Below, piece by piece: positions 8,417-17,264 of a DNA stretch of 64,000 nt. The position numbers and the translations under genes were made by a program. Each line of letters opens with the position of its first letter. Position 1 is the first letter of the stretch. The DNA lies in contig DCZO01000001.1 in assembly GCA_002331335.1 (NCBI GenBank), positions 97,384-161,383 on the forward strand. Direction: 5' to 3'. The notes below the pieces were generated by a model. The model had not been told where the DNA came from, searched no databases, and was given only the letters and a program-made list of their open reading frames with translations. Source of the stretch: Nitrospira sp. UBA2082 (lineage in GTDB: Bacteria; Nitrospirota; Nitrospiria; Nitrospirales; Nitrospiraceae).

Positions 8417-9175
8417 GTGGAGTCAGAACCGGATCGTATGAGTCAACCAACGTCCTCCAGCCTTGAGAGCCTCGGTCTTGACGGTATTTTGGTCCTCAAT
8501 GTCCGGAGCTTCGCTGAGCGCCGGAAAAACATTGAACGCCAGTTGGACCCTCTCGGTCTTCAATATGAATTTATCCACGACTACGATGTGTCCGACTTGA
8601 ATCTTGAAACGTTACGGCAATACTTTCAGGGGTCTACCATGAGTCCTGCTCAGCAGTCCTGCGCCATGAAGCATTTTCAGGCCCATCGTCTCATCGTTGG
8701 GCGGAAATGGCGGCGGGCCTTGATTCTGGAAGACGATGTCATCCTCGCGCGAGGGTTTGTCGAAGGGGTCCGCGACGCGATCACGGAGGCATCTTGCCTG
8801 GAGGAGCCGTCCGTGCTCTTTATCGGCAGCGGAGGGAACCTCTATACGCCTCGCAATCTCCTTGTGTCCGGGCAGCGGCTGTATAGAGCGGCCAAGGGGC
8901 GGCTGGCCGAGGCCTACATAATCAGCCGCCGGGTTGCAGAAATTCGAATCGCGTGGATCGAACGGAACGGCATCGTCTTGCCGGCGGACAATCTGTTCGA
9001 GCGCATTGATCACGAGATGGGAGTTATCTCTTATTGGCTCGAAGATCCAGTGGTGGTGCAAGGGAGTAAGAATGGGACGTTCCGCTCCGCATTGGAGCCG
9101 GCGCCTCCCAATTTTGTTCAGTGGATCAAGTTCGGACTGCAGAAGCTAAGGAGGAAGTATCTCTACGGTTCGTAG
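8417..9175 (+). CDS. Glycosyltransferase family 25 (LPS biosynthesis type)
   Basis: 252 residues from GTG 8417; an ATG at 8438 is an equally possible start. ILVLNVRSFAERRKNIERQL is the GT25 N-terminal signature (L-x-R-x-x-R...), SCAMKHFQAHRLIV follows, and RALILEDDVIL carries the acidic EDD motif that binds the metal and donor. Members add galactose or glucose to LPS outer core and related glycans. The gene begins four bases after the previous stop, so it is in the same transcript. Confidence 0.83.
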   Translation: MESEPDRMSQPTSSSLESLGLDGILVLNVRSFAERRKNIERQLDPLGLQYEFIHDYDVSDLNLETLRQYFQGSTMSPAQQSCAMKHFQAHRLIVGRKWRRALILEDDVILARGFVEGVRDAITEASCLEEPSVLFIGSGGNLYTPRNLLVSGQRLYRAAKGRLAEAYIISRRVAEIRIAWIERNGIVLPADNLFERIDHEMGVISYWLEDPVVVQGSKNGTFRSALEPAPPNFVQWIKFGLQKLRRKYLYGS

Positions 9176-9227
9176 CAGCCAGACCGGTCTTGCCGCCGTC
9201 TCTGCCGAGGTGGGGACGGGTCCGTCC

Positions 9228-10439
9228 ATGTCTGGTCGTTTGATTGATCTTGCCAGGGTTTCGGTGATCGTGGCCCTCGTAGGATTGTTGTATTCCCCGA
9301 CAGTCGCGAGTGTCGGATTGATCGCCGCCTATGTCGCGTTTCTTGCCAGTGGTGAAGCACTTGTAAGAATAAAGCGGATCATATCCACTCCGCCGGTCTA
9401 TTGGGGGTTGGCGTTTCTCGGTATGGTCATTCTTGGGGTTTCGTATGGATCCGTCCCTTGGCAGGAACGCTGGACCGATGTGCTCAAATGGCGGACCGTG
9501 CTGTGGTTCATCGTGCTATTCGCGCTCTTCGACGACGAGCGGTGGAAGATGCGCTTGTTGTTCACCTTTCTCATAGGGACCGGCGTGGGAGTCGTTGCTT
9601 CTTTCGTCGGTGCACTTGGTGGTATCAAGCTGTGGAAACCGCCCACAGAGCTTCTGCGCAATCACTCCACGCAGGCCATGAGTTTTTCCATCGCGGCTTT
9701 GATTTGTCTCTGGATGCTGCTTGTTGAACGATGCAAGGGGCGTGAGCGATGGGTTGCGGTTGCCGCGGCCGGACTTTTTTCAGGCAACGTCTTTTTTGTC
9801 ACACACTCTCCCAGCGGGTATGCGGTGTTTGTGCTTGGTTTCATGGTGCTCTTGATTCGTTTTACCTCTCCGAAACAATTGATTGCAGCCGCCGTGGTGG
9901 TCCCGGTGTTGGCAGGAGTTGTGCTGTTCCTGTCACCGGGTATGCAGGAGAGGTTATTGCGTGTGCAGAATGAATGGGAGCATGCGGAAGAATCCGCGAA
10001 ACTGACTTCGATGGGGCTTCGGAAAGTCTTTTACACCCACACCATTGAGATTGTGACCAGCCACCCTGTCTTGGGAGTGGGGACCGGCGGATTCAAAAAG
10101 GCCTATGGAGAACAGATTCTCGGTAAGTACAGCGAATCCGATTGGCGGTCCGTGATAACGGGGGATCCGCACAATCAATATTTGGCAATCGTTGTTCAAC
10201 ATGGGATGGTTGGACTGGCGATTTTCATCGCCTGGCTAGTTGCCGTCACGAGAACGCAATCGGGCCTGCCGTCGTATCGTGGGTTGGCTCTGGCGATCTT
10301 GTGCGGTTGGTGCGCGACAAGCCTGTTCAGCTCTCACTTTCGAACATTTGCGGAAGGACACATTCTGACGACGTTTCTCGGTGTGTTGTTGGCGGGCGGT
10401 TCTTCGATGAGTAAGGGTCAGGTTGTGTCTGCTCCTTGA
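9228..10439 (+). CDS. O-antigen ligase family membrane protein (Wzy_C/WaaL)
   Basis: 403 residues from ATG 9228; a GTG at 9210 would add six residues. About ten hydrophobic helices are visible. A long periplasmic loop holds HPVLGVGTGGFKKAY and GDPHNQYLAIVVQHG, the H-bearing hallmark of the Wzy_C domain. These proteins either join finished O-chains to lipid A-core (WaaL) or polymerise repeat units (Wzy); sequence alone does not separate them. No Wzx flippase or ABC exporter is seen in the window, so the export route must be encoded elsewhere. Confidence 0.84.
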   Translation: MSGRLIDLARVSVIVALVGLLYSPTVASVGLIAAYVAFLASGEALVRIKRIISTPPVYWGLAFLGMVILGVSYGSVPWQERWTDVLKWRTVLWFIVLFALFDDERWKMRLLFTFLIGTGVGVVASFVGALGGIKLWKPPTELLRNHSTQAMSFSIAALICLWMLLVERCKGRERWVAVAAAGLFSGNVFFVTHSPSGYAVFVLGFMVLLIRFTSPKQLIAAAVVVPVLAGVVLFLSPGMQERLLRVQNEWEHAEESAKLTSMGLRKVFYTHTIEIVTSHPVLGVGTGGFKKAYGEQILGKYSESDWRSVITGDPHNQYLAIVVQHGMVGLAIFIAWLVAVTRTQSGLPSYRGLALAILCGWCATSLFSSHFRTFAEGHILTTFLGVLLAGGSSMSKGQVVSAP

Positions 10440-10458
10440 CCGTTGATTGCAGAAGGAA

Positions 10459-11256
10459 ATGATGCTGAAAATTTCCGCCTATATCATCGCCTACAACGAG
10501 GCCGAGCGGATTGCCGATGCCGTCAACAGTGTCTTATGGGCGGACGAGATCGTCGTCGCCGACTCTCACAGTACCGACGGGACCGATCGGATTGCAGCTG
10601 AGCTGGGGGCCCGGGTTGTCCAGATTCCGTTCCAAGGATTCGGCCATCTCCGCAATCGGGCGGTCGAAGCCTGCACGCATGAGTGGGTGCTGAGTATTGA
10701 TACGGACGAGCAGTGTACGCCGGAAGTTCGGGATGAAATTCTGTCGCTCTTGGCAGGGAGCCCGGCGCACGATGCCTACCTCGTTCCGAGGCGGAACTAT
10801 TTTATGGGCGGATGGGTTACTCATTCCGGATGGTATCCCAATTTCAGGCAGCCGCAACTGTTTCGTAAAGGTGCCATGAAATATATGGAACTGCCCGTGC
10901 ATGAAGGGTATGACTTACTGACACCGAAACCGGTCGGTCGGCTGCAGCAGGCGATCTGGCAGATTCCGTTTCGGAACTTTGAGGAAGTCGTCAAGAAGGC
11001 CAATCGCTATTCCACGCTGGGCGCACAGAAACTCGACAATAGGCGTGTATCGATGGGGATGGCGTTGTTGCACGGGACCTGGTCGTTTCTGAAGCACTAT
11101 GTGGCCAAACGAGGGTTTCTCGACGGCTGGGCGGGGTTCGTCATCGCGTTCGGCAATTTCGAGGGGACGTTTTACCGCTACGCAAAGCGATTTGAACAAC
11201 AGGAACAGTGGACGTTTCCCAAACAGTCCCCTTTGAGGCGGCCGGATCGCGCCTGA
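10459..11256 (+). CDS. Glycosyltransferase family 2, WaaE/KdtX-like
   Basis: The ATGs at 10459 and 10462 lie just after AGAAGGA (10451-10457), so they are preferred over TTG 10447. The product has about 265 residues. ISAYIIAYNEAERIADAV, WADEIVVADSHSTDGT and LSIDTDEQCTPEVRDEI (DxD) follow the pattern of WaaE, the LPS inner-core beta-1,4-glucosyltransferase, and RRNYFMGGWVTHSGWYPN is the conserved acceptor-side motif of that group. It probably acts on heptose of the core. The next gene starts 5 bases after its stop. Confidence 0.86.
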   Translation: MMLKISAYIIAYNEAERIADAVNSVLWADEIVVADSHSTDGTDRIAAELGARVVQIPFQGFGHLRNRAVEACTHEWVLSIDTDEQCTPEVRDEILSLLAGSPAHDAYLVPRRNYFMGGWVTHSGWYPNFRQPQLFRKGAMKYMELPVHEGYDLLTPKPVGRLQQAIWQIPFRNFEEVVKKANRYSTLGAQKLDNRRVSMGMALLHGTWSFLKHYVAKRGFLDGWAGFVIAFGNFEGTFYRYAKRFEQQEQWTFPKQSPLRRPDRA

Positions 11257-11261
11257 TCGGA

Positions 11262-12107
11262 ATGAAGACCGCGGTGATCGTGACGACCTACAATCGGCCC
11301 GATGCCCTCGCGGCAGTACTGGAGGGGTTTTGCCGTCAAACCGATCGAGACTTTTCCCTGACCGTTGCAGATGACGGATCCACGGAGCAGACGGCGGCAG
11401 TTGTCCGTTTGTTCGAGGAGCGCAATGAGATTCCGGTGGCTCATGTGTGGCAGGAGGACCGTGGGTTTCGGGCCGCGGCCATACGCAATCGGGCAGTGGC
11501 TTCGACGAATGCCGAGTATATTATTTTTACCGACGGCGACTGTGTGCCCTCCCGCGACTTCGTCAAGGCCCATAAGACGCTGGCAGAACCCGGCTATTTT
11601 CTCGGCGCCAACCGGGTCTTGCTGAGCGAAGCATTCACGAGCCGCGTATTGCGTGAGCGGTTTCCGATTCACACCTGGCATTGGTTGGATTGGGTCGGAG
11701 CATGGCTGAAGCGCGATGTGAATCGCCTCCTGCCGTTGATGGCGCTCCCGAATGGATCCTTCCGCAAACGGTCGCCGGACCGCTGGGAAGGCATCAAGAC
11801 GTGCAATCTCTCCGCCTGGCGGAGCGACCTGGTGCGGGTCAACGGCCTTGATGAATCGTATGAAGGCTGGGGATTGGAAGATTCCGATCTGGTCATCCGG
11901 CTCCTCCATGCCGGGGTGAAGCACAAGAGCGCGCGATACGCGGCGCCGGTCTTTCACCTGTGGCATCGGGAACAGGACCGCCGGGCTCTTCCTGAGAACC
12001 AAAAACGTCTGGATGAGTTGGTGCAGTCTTCGACCGTCAGGGCCGCCGTGGGACTGGATCGGTACGGCGTCGCCGCTTTTTCGACACGTGTCACGCATGA
12101 TTTATGA
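11262..12107 (+). CDS. Glycosyltransferase family 2 with galactosyltransferase-like C-terminal domain
   Basis: The ATG at 11262 gives MKTAVIVTTYNRPDALAAVL, the expected GT-A start, and 281 residues. ADDGSTEQT and IIFTDGDCVPSRDF (DxD) lie in the donor half. NLSAWRSDLVRVNGLDESY and GWGLEDSDLVIRL followed by VFHLWH form the Glyco_transf_7C domain found in galactosyl- and polysaccharide-chain transferases. The last codons and the TGA run into an inverted-repeat element at 12088-12247, so its 3' end may have been shaped by that insertion. Confidence 0.85.
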   Translation: MKTAVIVTTYNRPDALAAVLEGFCRQTDRDFSLTVADDGSTEQTAAVVRLFEERNEIPVAHVWQEDRGFRAAAIRNRAVASTNAEYIIFTDGDCVPSRDFVKAHKTLAEPGYFLGANRVLLSEAFTSRVLRERFPIHTWHWLDWVGAWLKRDVNRLLPLMALPNGSFRKRSPDRWEGIKTCNLSAWRSDLVRVNGLDESYEGWGLEDSDLVIRLLHAGVKHKSARYAAPVFHLWHREQDRRALPENQKRLDELVQSSTVRAAVGLDRYGVAAFSTRVTHDL

Positions 12108-12247
12108 ACATGCATGCGAGACGGGCGAGAGTGGCGGGACAAGCGAGAGGCAAGGGCCGACTTTGCGCGTCACGCGTGTCGCGCTTTTCGCGCTTGACGC
12201 ATGTGGTCAACCAGTTGCGACGAACGGTCATGAAGAATGTGGGCTAG
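12088..12247. repeat. Family A terminal-inverted-repeat element, copy A3 (eroded left end)
   Basis: The right end, TCATGAAGAATGTGGGCTAG (12228-12247), matches the right terminus of the copies at 30800 and 43444 at 18 of 20 bases. GCATGATTTATGAAC (12095-12109) matches the left terminus at 13 of 15 and overlaps the stop codon of the preceding glycosyltransferase. The inner part holds GC-rich hairpin-forming sequence (for example GCGC TTTT CGCGC). No coding capacity is apparent. It ends three bases before the ATG of the GT9 gene, so it occupies that gene's whole ribosome-binding region. Confidence 0.6.
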
Positions 12248-12250
12248 GTA

Positions 12251-13366
12251 ATGCCGGACCTTCGTAGCGTATTAGTGGTGTGCACAAGGCGGATTGGAGA
12301 CGTGTTGCTGGCAACGCCGGTCGTGCGGTCGATCAAGGCTGCATATCCGGATGCCGCCGTCGATATGCTGGTGTTCGAAGGAACGCAAGACGTGATTACC
12401 GCGAATCCCGACATCCGTCGAATTTGGACGCTTGCCGAACGTGCGACAACCGGGGCCCAGCTGAGGATGATTCGCTCGCTCTGGCGACAATACGATATCG
12501 CACTGTCCGTTTTAGGCGGTGATCGTCCTATCCTGTATGCCTGCATTGCCGGGCGATATCGAATCGGGACGTTGGGTACATACAATAACTCCTGGTGGAA
12601 GCGGAGGCTGCTGAACGTATGGGTACCGTTCGATCGGGTGGGGACTCATACCGTGGCGATGAATCTTCGCCTGCTCGAACCGTTGGGGATTGAGCCCTGC
12701 GCGACACCGGTTGTTGGATGGACGCGTGCGGACGAAGAAGCCGCCGAACGATTGTTGGGAGGCGCGAGCGATGGCCGGCGGTACGCCGTGTTGCACGTGT
12801 CGCCGAAATTTGCCTATAAGATGTGGACCGCGGCAGGATGGGCCGGGCTCGGACGGTGGCTGACGGACCAAGGACTGACGGTGGTGGTGACAGGTGGAGA
12901 CGGACCGATGGAACGGACCTCTTGTGAGGATATCACCCGGCGATTGCCGGAGGGATCGGTTGATCTTGCGGGGCAACTGGGGCTTCCGGCGCTTGGCTAC
13001 CTGTTAAGCCGCGCGGCGCTCTATGTGGGGACGGACACGGCGGTCAGCCATATGGCGGCAGCTGTGGGCACTCCGACCGTTGTACTGTTTGGGCCTTCAA
13101 ATCCGGTCAAGTGGGGACCATGGCCGAAGGACTTCCCTCCGGACAGCGGCAGTCCTTGGAAAACCAAGGGGTCGCAGCGGCAGGGTAATGTCTGGCTTCT
13201 GCAGGGAACAGGAGACTGTGTCCCCTGTCTCGCCGAAGGCTGCGGACGTCATGTCAACAGTGTGAGCGACTGCTTGCAGAACTTGCCGGTTGACCGTGTG
13301 ATCCAAGCCGCTGAACAGATGCTGGTGATTCGAGAAGATCGAAGGGACATGACGGCTGTCCGGTGA
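12251..13366 (+). CDS. Glycosyltransferase family 9 (ADP-heptose:LPS heptosyltransferase-like)
   Basis: 371 residues. VLVVCTRRIGDVLLATPVVR is the GT9 N-terminal motif, with the acidic D that helps catalysis. LHVSPKFAYKMWTAAGWAGL and ALYVGTDTAVSHMAAAVGTP (donor site, D-T-A-x-x-H) are the C-terminal signatures, followed by LFGPSNPVKWGPW. It transfers heptose, or a related sugar, onto LPS core at the inner membrane. CVPCLAEGCGRHVNSVSDCL near the end is the Cys-rich tail common in WaaF/WaaQ-like proteins. Which heptose is added cannot be told. No usable Shine-Dalgarno sequence is visible because the repeat abuts the start. Confidence 0.87.
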   Translation: MPDLRSVLVVCTRRIGDVLLATPVVRSIKAAYPDAAVDMLVFEGTQDVITANPDIRRIWTLAERATTGAQLRMIRSLWRQYDIALSVLGGDRPILYACIAGRYRIGTLGTYNNSWWKRRLLNVWVPFDRVGTHTVAMNLRLLEPLGIEPCATPVVGWTRADEEAAERLLGGASDGRRYAVLHVSPKFAYKMWTAAGWAGLGRWLTDQGLTVVVTGGDGPMERTSCEDITRRLPEGSVDLAGQLGLPALGYLLSRAALYVGTDTAVSHMAAAVGTPTVVLFGPSNPVKWGPWPKDFPPDSGSPWKTKGSQRQGNVWLLQGTGDCVPCLAEGCGRHVNSVSDCLQNLPVDRVIQAAEQMLVIREDRRDMTAVR

Positions 13367-13403
13367 GGCCGATTCTGTTGCTCGCGAATATCGTACTCTG
13401 GGC

Positions 13404-15299
13404 ATGAAGCACATCGCCGCACAACTGTTCCATGCAATCGCCCGACGATACGGGCAGCAGCTGCTCGATTACCGTTCGCTGGTTGTCATCGGCACACAGT
13501 TGACCCTCATTGTGGCCGCCAATCTCACCGCCTTCGAGCTGCGATTCGACGCCGACGTGCCTCCCCAGTACCGATTGATGATGTGGAGGCATCTCCCGGT
13601 GGTCGTATTGATCTTTGGCTCAGGACTGTGGGTTTTTGGGATTCAGCGCGGACTCTGGCGCTACGTCGGCCTTCACGATTTGGGAAGGATTCTCTGGGCC
13701 TCGCTCGCCGGAGCGACGGTCTTTTACGGAGTGACGCACCTGCTGCTCGGAAACACGGGCTATCCTCGTTCGGTCATTATTCTGACAGGCGTGCTGAGCG
13801 GATTGTATTTGGCGGGCATTCGTTTGGCCGTCCGCTGGTTCCGGGAGTGGCTGCAGATCATCGGGCCGACCGCCCGGCGGGTGTTAATTGTTGGTGCGGG
13901 CAATGCGGGCGAGCAATTGGTCAGAGATATGCTGTCGGATCCGGACTACAACTGTCGACCGGTAGCCTTTGTAGACGATGATCCCGTGAAGCGGAAGATG
14001 AAAATTCACGGCATCTCCGTGTTGGGCACGACGGCCGACATCAAAGCCGTGGCGGATCGTGTAGGCGCCCATGAAATCATCGTGGCGATCCCTTCGGCGC
14101 CGACTCAGCTCAAACAAAAAATTCTGGCCGGGTCCGAAGGCTGCACCGCGCCGATCAAGATCCTGCCCAGCGTCAAACGGTTGCTCGGTGACCCGGTCTC
14201 GCTCCAACAGGTCCGGCCGATGAGCCTCGAGGACTTGTTGCAGCGCGAGCCGATTCAAACGGATCGCCAGGAGCTGCATCCGCTGATCGAGGGGAAAACC
14301 GTGCTGGTGACCGGAGCCGGCGGTTCCATCGGGTCAGAACTATGCCGGCAGATTGCGCAGTACAGACCGGAATCGCTGATCCTGTTCGAACAATACGAGA
14401 ATTCCCTGCACGCCCTGCTGCTCGAATTGCGGGCGGCGTTTCCGCATGTCGGCGTGCTCCCGGTCGTGGGGGACGTCACCATGTCCGATCGGGTGTCGGA
14501 GGTGTTTCGGCAGACGGGACCGGATCTGGTCTTTCATGCGGCGGCGCACAAGCATGTGCCGCTCATGGAACTGAATCCCAAAGAGGCGGTGCGCAACAAC
14601 ATCCTGGGAACCCGTGTGGTGGCCGAAGCGGCGCTGAGGACCGGCGTGGATCGATTCGTGCTGATCTCGACGGACAAGGCAGTCAATCCGTCGAGTGTGA
14701 TGGGAGTGACCAAGCGGATTGCGGAGCATGTGGTGCAGGGATTCAGCCACAAGGGCATGACCAAATTCACGGTGGTCCGGTTCGGAAACGTGCTGGGGAG
14801 CAACGGCAGCGTCGTGCCCTTGTTTGCCGAACAGATCCGTAAAGGCGGTCCCGTCACCGTTACCGATCCGGAGATCAAGCGGTTCTTTATGACCATCCCC
14901 GAGGCCGTCCAACTTGTGCTTCAGGCGAGCGTGATGGGGCAGGGCGGAGAGGTCTTCGTGCTTGATATGGGGGAGCAGATCCGGATTGCGGACCTTGCGA
15001 GAAACATGATTGTGCTGTCCGGCCTTGTGCCGGAGAAAGACATCGCGATTACCTACACCGGCTTGCGACTCGGAGAGAAATTGTACGAGGAGCTGTTCGA
15101 GGCGGGCGAGGAAGTGGCGTCCACTTCCCATCCCAAGATCAATCGGGCGATCGGGACCCGGCTGTCAGCCGGCGACCTCGATCGGTGGATGGAGGAATTA
15201 TCCGACAAATTGTCCGGCAGTGACGACGACGAATTGCTCCAAGACCTCAAACGGCTTGTTCCGAGCTTTCAGCCCATGCTGTCACATCGCGTGTCGTAA
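13404..15299 (+). CDS. wbpM: Membrane nucleotide-sugar 4,6-dehydratase, WbpM/CapD/PglF family
   Basis: 631 residues, the full length for the long form. Four N-terminal hydrophobic helices (to residue ~145) precede a first Rossmann fold, RVLIVGAGNAGEQLV (~155). The catalytic SDR domain starts at VLVTGAGGSIGSEL (~302) and contains HAAAHKHVPLMELNP and ISTDKAVNPSSVMGVTKR (~421), the active-site region of UDP-GlcNAc 4,6-dehydratases. Product: UDP-4-keto-6-deoxy-GlcNAc, which the WbpV-like reductase at 6373 could convert to UDP-QuiNAc. UDP-GlcNAc would come from glmU further down the window. Confidence 0.88.
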   Translation: MKHIAAQLFHAIARRYGQQLLDYRSLVVIGTQLTLIVAANLTAFELRFDADVPPQYRLMMWRHLPVVVLIFGSGLWVFGIQRGLWRYVGLHDLGRILWASLAGATVFYGVTHLLLGNTGYPRSVIILTGVLSGLYLAGIRLAVRWFREWLQIIGPTARRVLIVGAGNAGEQLVRDMLSDPDYNCRPVAFVDDDPVKRKMKIHGISVLGTTADIKAVADRVGAHEIIVAIPSAPTQLKQKILAGSEGCTAPIKILPSVKRLLGDPVSLQQVRPMSLEDLLQREPIQTDRQELHPLIEGKTVLVTGAGGSIGSELCRQIAQYRPESLILFEQYENSLHALLLELRAAFPHVGVLPVVGDVTMSDRVSEVFRQTGPDLVFHAAAHKHVPLMELNPKEAVRNNILGTRVVAEAALRTGVDRFVLISTDKAVNPSSVMGVTKRIAEHVVQGFSHKGMTKFTVVRFGNVLGSNGSVVPLFAEQIRKGGPVTVTDPEIKRFFMTIPEAVQLVLQASVMGQGGEVFVLDMGEQIRIADLARNMIVLSGLVPEKDIAITYTGLRLGEKLYEELFEAGEEVASTSHPKINRAIGTRLSAGDLDRWMEELSDKLSGSDDDELLQDLKRLVPSFQPMLSHRVS

Positions 15300-15406
15300 G
15301 CGCCATCAGTTTCATGATGCGGAGCCGTCGGGGGCTCGCGGACAAGAGGCCGTTTCCTGTGCGGTCTGCTCTGGCAGGTAAACAATGAATGACGTTGGAG
15401 GACTCG

Positions 15407-16372
15407 ATGCAACAAGGGCGTAAGGCGCTGCTTGTCACCACGGAAAGCGGCAAGCTGATTCAACTTGATGTGGCCTCTCGCCAATTCGATGTCCTTTTTC
15501 AGCATCCTGATCGCGAATCGGTGTTCGGCGTCACGTACGACGAGGATCAGATCTTTTTGTGTGGCGCGACGTTTCTGGCCAGCGGCCGGCTCCGTGAAAA
15601 TCGATTGCAGGATGTCCGGATTCGTACCCCCTTCCCGTCCCCTCTACGGGGGCAAGCCAGACAAATGATGAGGTGGTTCTGGACAGCACTCGGTGCCCAC
15701 TCACGGGTGATTCCATACGATAAGCCCGGCCTCCACCAGATGAACCTCTATGGCTCGTCGCTGTACATTGCCGCGACGACATGGAACGAGGTGTGGGTGG
15801 CAGATCTGGACCTGAACGTTCAACGACGGATTCCACTGCAACCACACCTCTTGGATTACTTTCATCTGAACAATGTGTTCTGCGACGGGAAACACTATTA
15901 CGTCTGCTTGAATCGCTATGCCGGGCGGCCGGGGCATGGCGGATACGCAAAGTTTGATTTGGAATGGAACGAGCTGGAGCGGCGTGCCCTCGGCTGGGAG
16001 TCTCATGCTTTCTCCGTCATCGAGAACCGCCTGTTTCACCTCTCTTGCTTGTCCTGGAGGTCTCGTGCCCAGACCGCTCATCCGCACCAGGCCGGGCTGA
16101 TGATGGAGGAGCAGCTTGTGTTTGCATACGATCCGAACGAGTTTTTTTGCAAAGATTTCTCGATGGATGACGAGCACATCATGATCGTTGGCGGCACAAC
16201 TGCGGAGCGGGGACAGCGATCGTCGGCCTCAGGCGTGGTCTTCATTCTGAACCGTCGATTTGAGCTGCTATCCAAGGAAATCATCAGCGGGCTGGGCGGC
16301 TTCAACGGTTGCCGATTGATGGGGTGCGATTACAGTAAGGGGTATGCAGGTTCAGCCGGGGAACCCACATGA
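15407..16372 (+). CDS. Uncharacterised, probably beta-propeller protein in the polysaccharide cluster
   Basis: I do not recognise the family. A start at ATG 15407 (after GGAGGA at 15397-15402) gives 321 residues; ATG 15389 is possible. No signal peptide or membrane segment is present. The sequence has repeating beta-type blocks of the kind GKLIQLDVASRQFDVL, SLYIAATTWNEVWVADLD, FHLNNVFCDGKHYYVCLN and HAFSVIENRLFHLS, spaced about 45-60 residues, as in a propeller. H and W residues recur at similar block positions. Its place between wbpM and rmlD suggests a link to glycan synthesis or modification, but no function can be claimed. Confidence 0.7.
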   Translation: MQQGRKALLVTTESGKLIQLDVASRQFDVLFQHPDRESVFGVTYDEDQIFLCGATFLASGRLRENRLQDVRIRTPFPSPLRGQARQMMRWFWTALGAHSRVIPYDKPGLHQMNLYGSSLYIAATTWNEVWVADLDLNVQRRIPLQPHLLDYFHLNNVFCDGKHYYVCLNRYAGRPGHGGYAKFDLEWNELERRALGWESHAFSVIENRLFHLSCLSWRSRAQTAHPHQAGLMMEEQLVFAYDPNEFFCKDFSMDDEHIMIVGGTTAERGQRSSASGVVFILNRRFELLSKEIISGLGGFNGCRLMGCDYSKGYAGSAGEPT

Positions 16373-16406
16373 TACCGATCCACGTTCAACACGATAAGGA
16401 CGCGCG

Positions 16407-17264
16407 ATGCGCATTGTCGTGACTGGTGCTGGCGGCCAACTGGGCAGCGATCTCTGCCGAATGCTGGCGAACGAGACAGTGATTCCCAAGGATCTTCCGG
16501 AGTTCGATCTGACGAGGCAGGGGGGTGAAGACCAGATTTTCGATGCCAGGCCGGACGTGGTCATCCATGCCGGCGCCTATACGGATGTGGATGGGGCGGA
16601 GCGCACCCCGGATCTCGCCATGGCGGTGAATCGAGATGGAACGGCTCGGGTGGCGCGGGCTGCCGTCCGGGCCGGGGCCCGCCTGATTTATGTGTCCACC
16701 GACTACGTATTCGATGGAACTGCTACGGTTCCCTACACGGAGCAGGATGTCCCGAATCCACTCAACACCTACGGCATGTCGAAATGGCTGGGCGAGCAGG
16801 CCGTCCTTGCATCGGGCGCCGACGCCCTCGTTGTCCGGACAGCCTGGCTCTATGGACATCACGGGAAGAATTTTGTGAAGTCGATCATGAGCGCGGTCCG
16901 GCGAGAGCCCGCATTAAGGGTCGTGAGCGATCAGCGAGGCTGTCCGACTTTCGCCGAAGATCTGGCCTCCGCGCTTCTTGCGCTCATGGCGAAGAACGTG
17001 AGCGGGGTGATCCACGTCACAAATCGGGGAGACTGCACCTGGCACGAATTCGCCGAGGCGATTGTGCGTGAAATGGGACTCGCGGTTCCTGTGGCTCCCA
17101 TCAGCACCGGGGAAGCGGGACGTGTCGCCAAACGGCCACGGTTTTCGGTTTTGAATCAGGACCGACTGGTGTCGTTGGGGATTGTGATGCCGGAATGGCG
17201 CCGGTCCCTGGCACAATTCGTCAACAGGCAGGCGAGCGGCAGTTTCACAGGAGGGGGCGCATGA
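16407..17264 (+). CDS. rmlD: dTDP-4-dehydrorhamnose reductase
   Basis: 285 residues, the usual length. MRIVVTGAGGQLGSDLCRML is the NADPH-binding start; HAGAYTDVDGAERTPDLA and VSTDYVFDG with YGMSKWLGEQAV (YxxxK) are the RmlD signatures, and VRTAWLYGHHGKNFVKSI the substrate region. It reduces dTDP-4-keto-L-rhamnose to dTDP-L-rhamnose in the cytoplasm. rmlA, rmlB and rmlC are not in the window. Its stop overlaps the ATG of the next gene (17261-17264). Confidence 0.92.
   Translation: MRIVVTGAGGQLGSDLCRMLANETVIPKDLPEFDLTRQGGEDQIFDARPDVVIHAGAYTDVDGAERTPDLAMAVNRDGTARVARAAVRAGARLIYVSTDYVFDGTATVPYTEQDVPNPLNTYGMSKWLGEQAVLASGADALVVRTAWLYGHHGKNFVKSIMSAVRREPALRVVSDQRGCPTFAEDLASALLALMAKNVSGVIHVTNRGDCTWHEFAEAIVREMGLAVPVAPISTGEAGRVAKRPRFSVLNQDRLVSLGIVMPEWRRSLAQFVNRQASGSFTGGGA

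Noticed and set aside
14340..15131. 263-codon - strand frame inside the wbpM-type gene
   Set aside because: Shadow frame; His/Arg/Gln-rich composition is typical of antisense translation.
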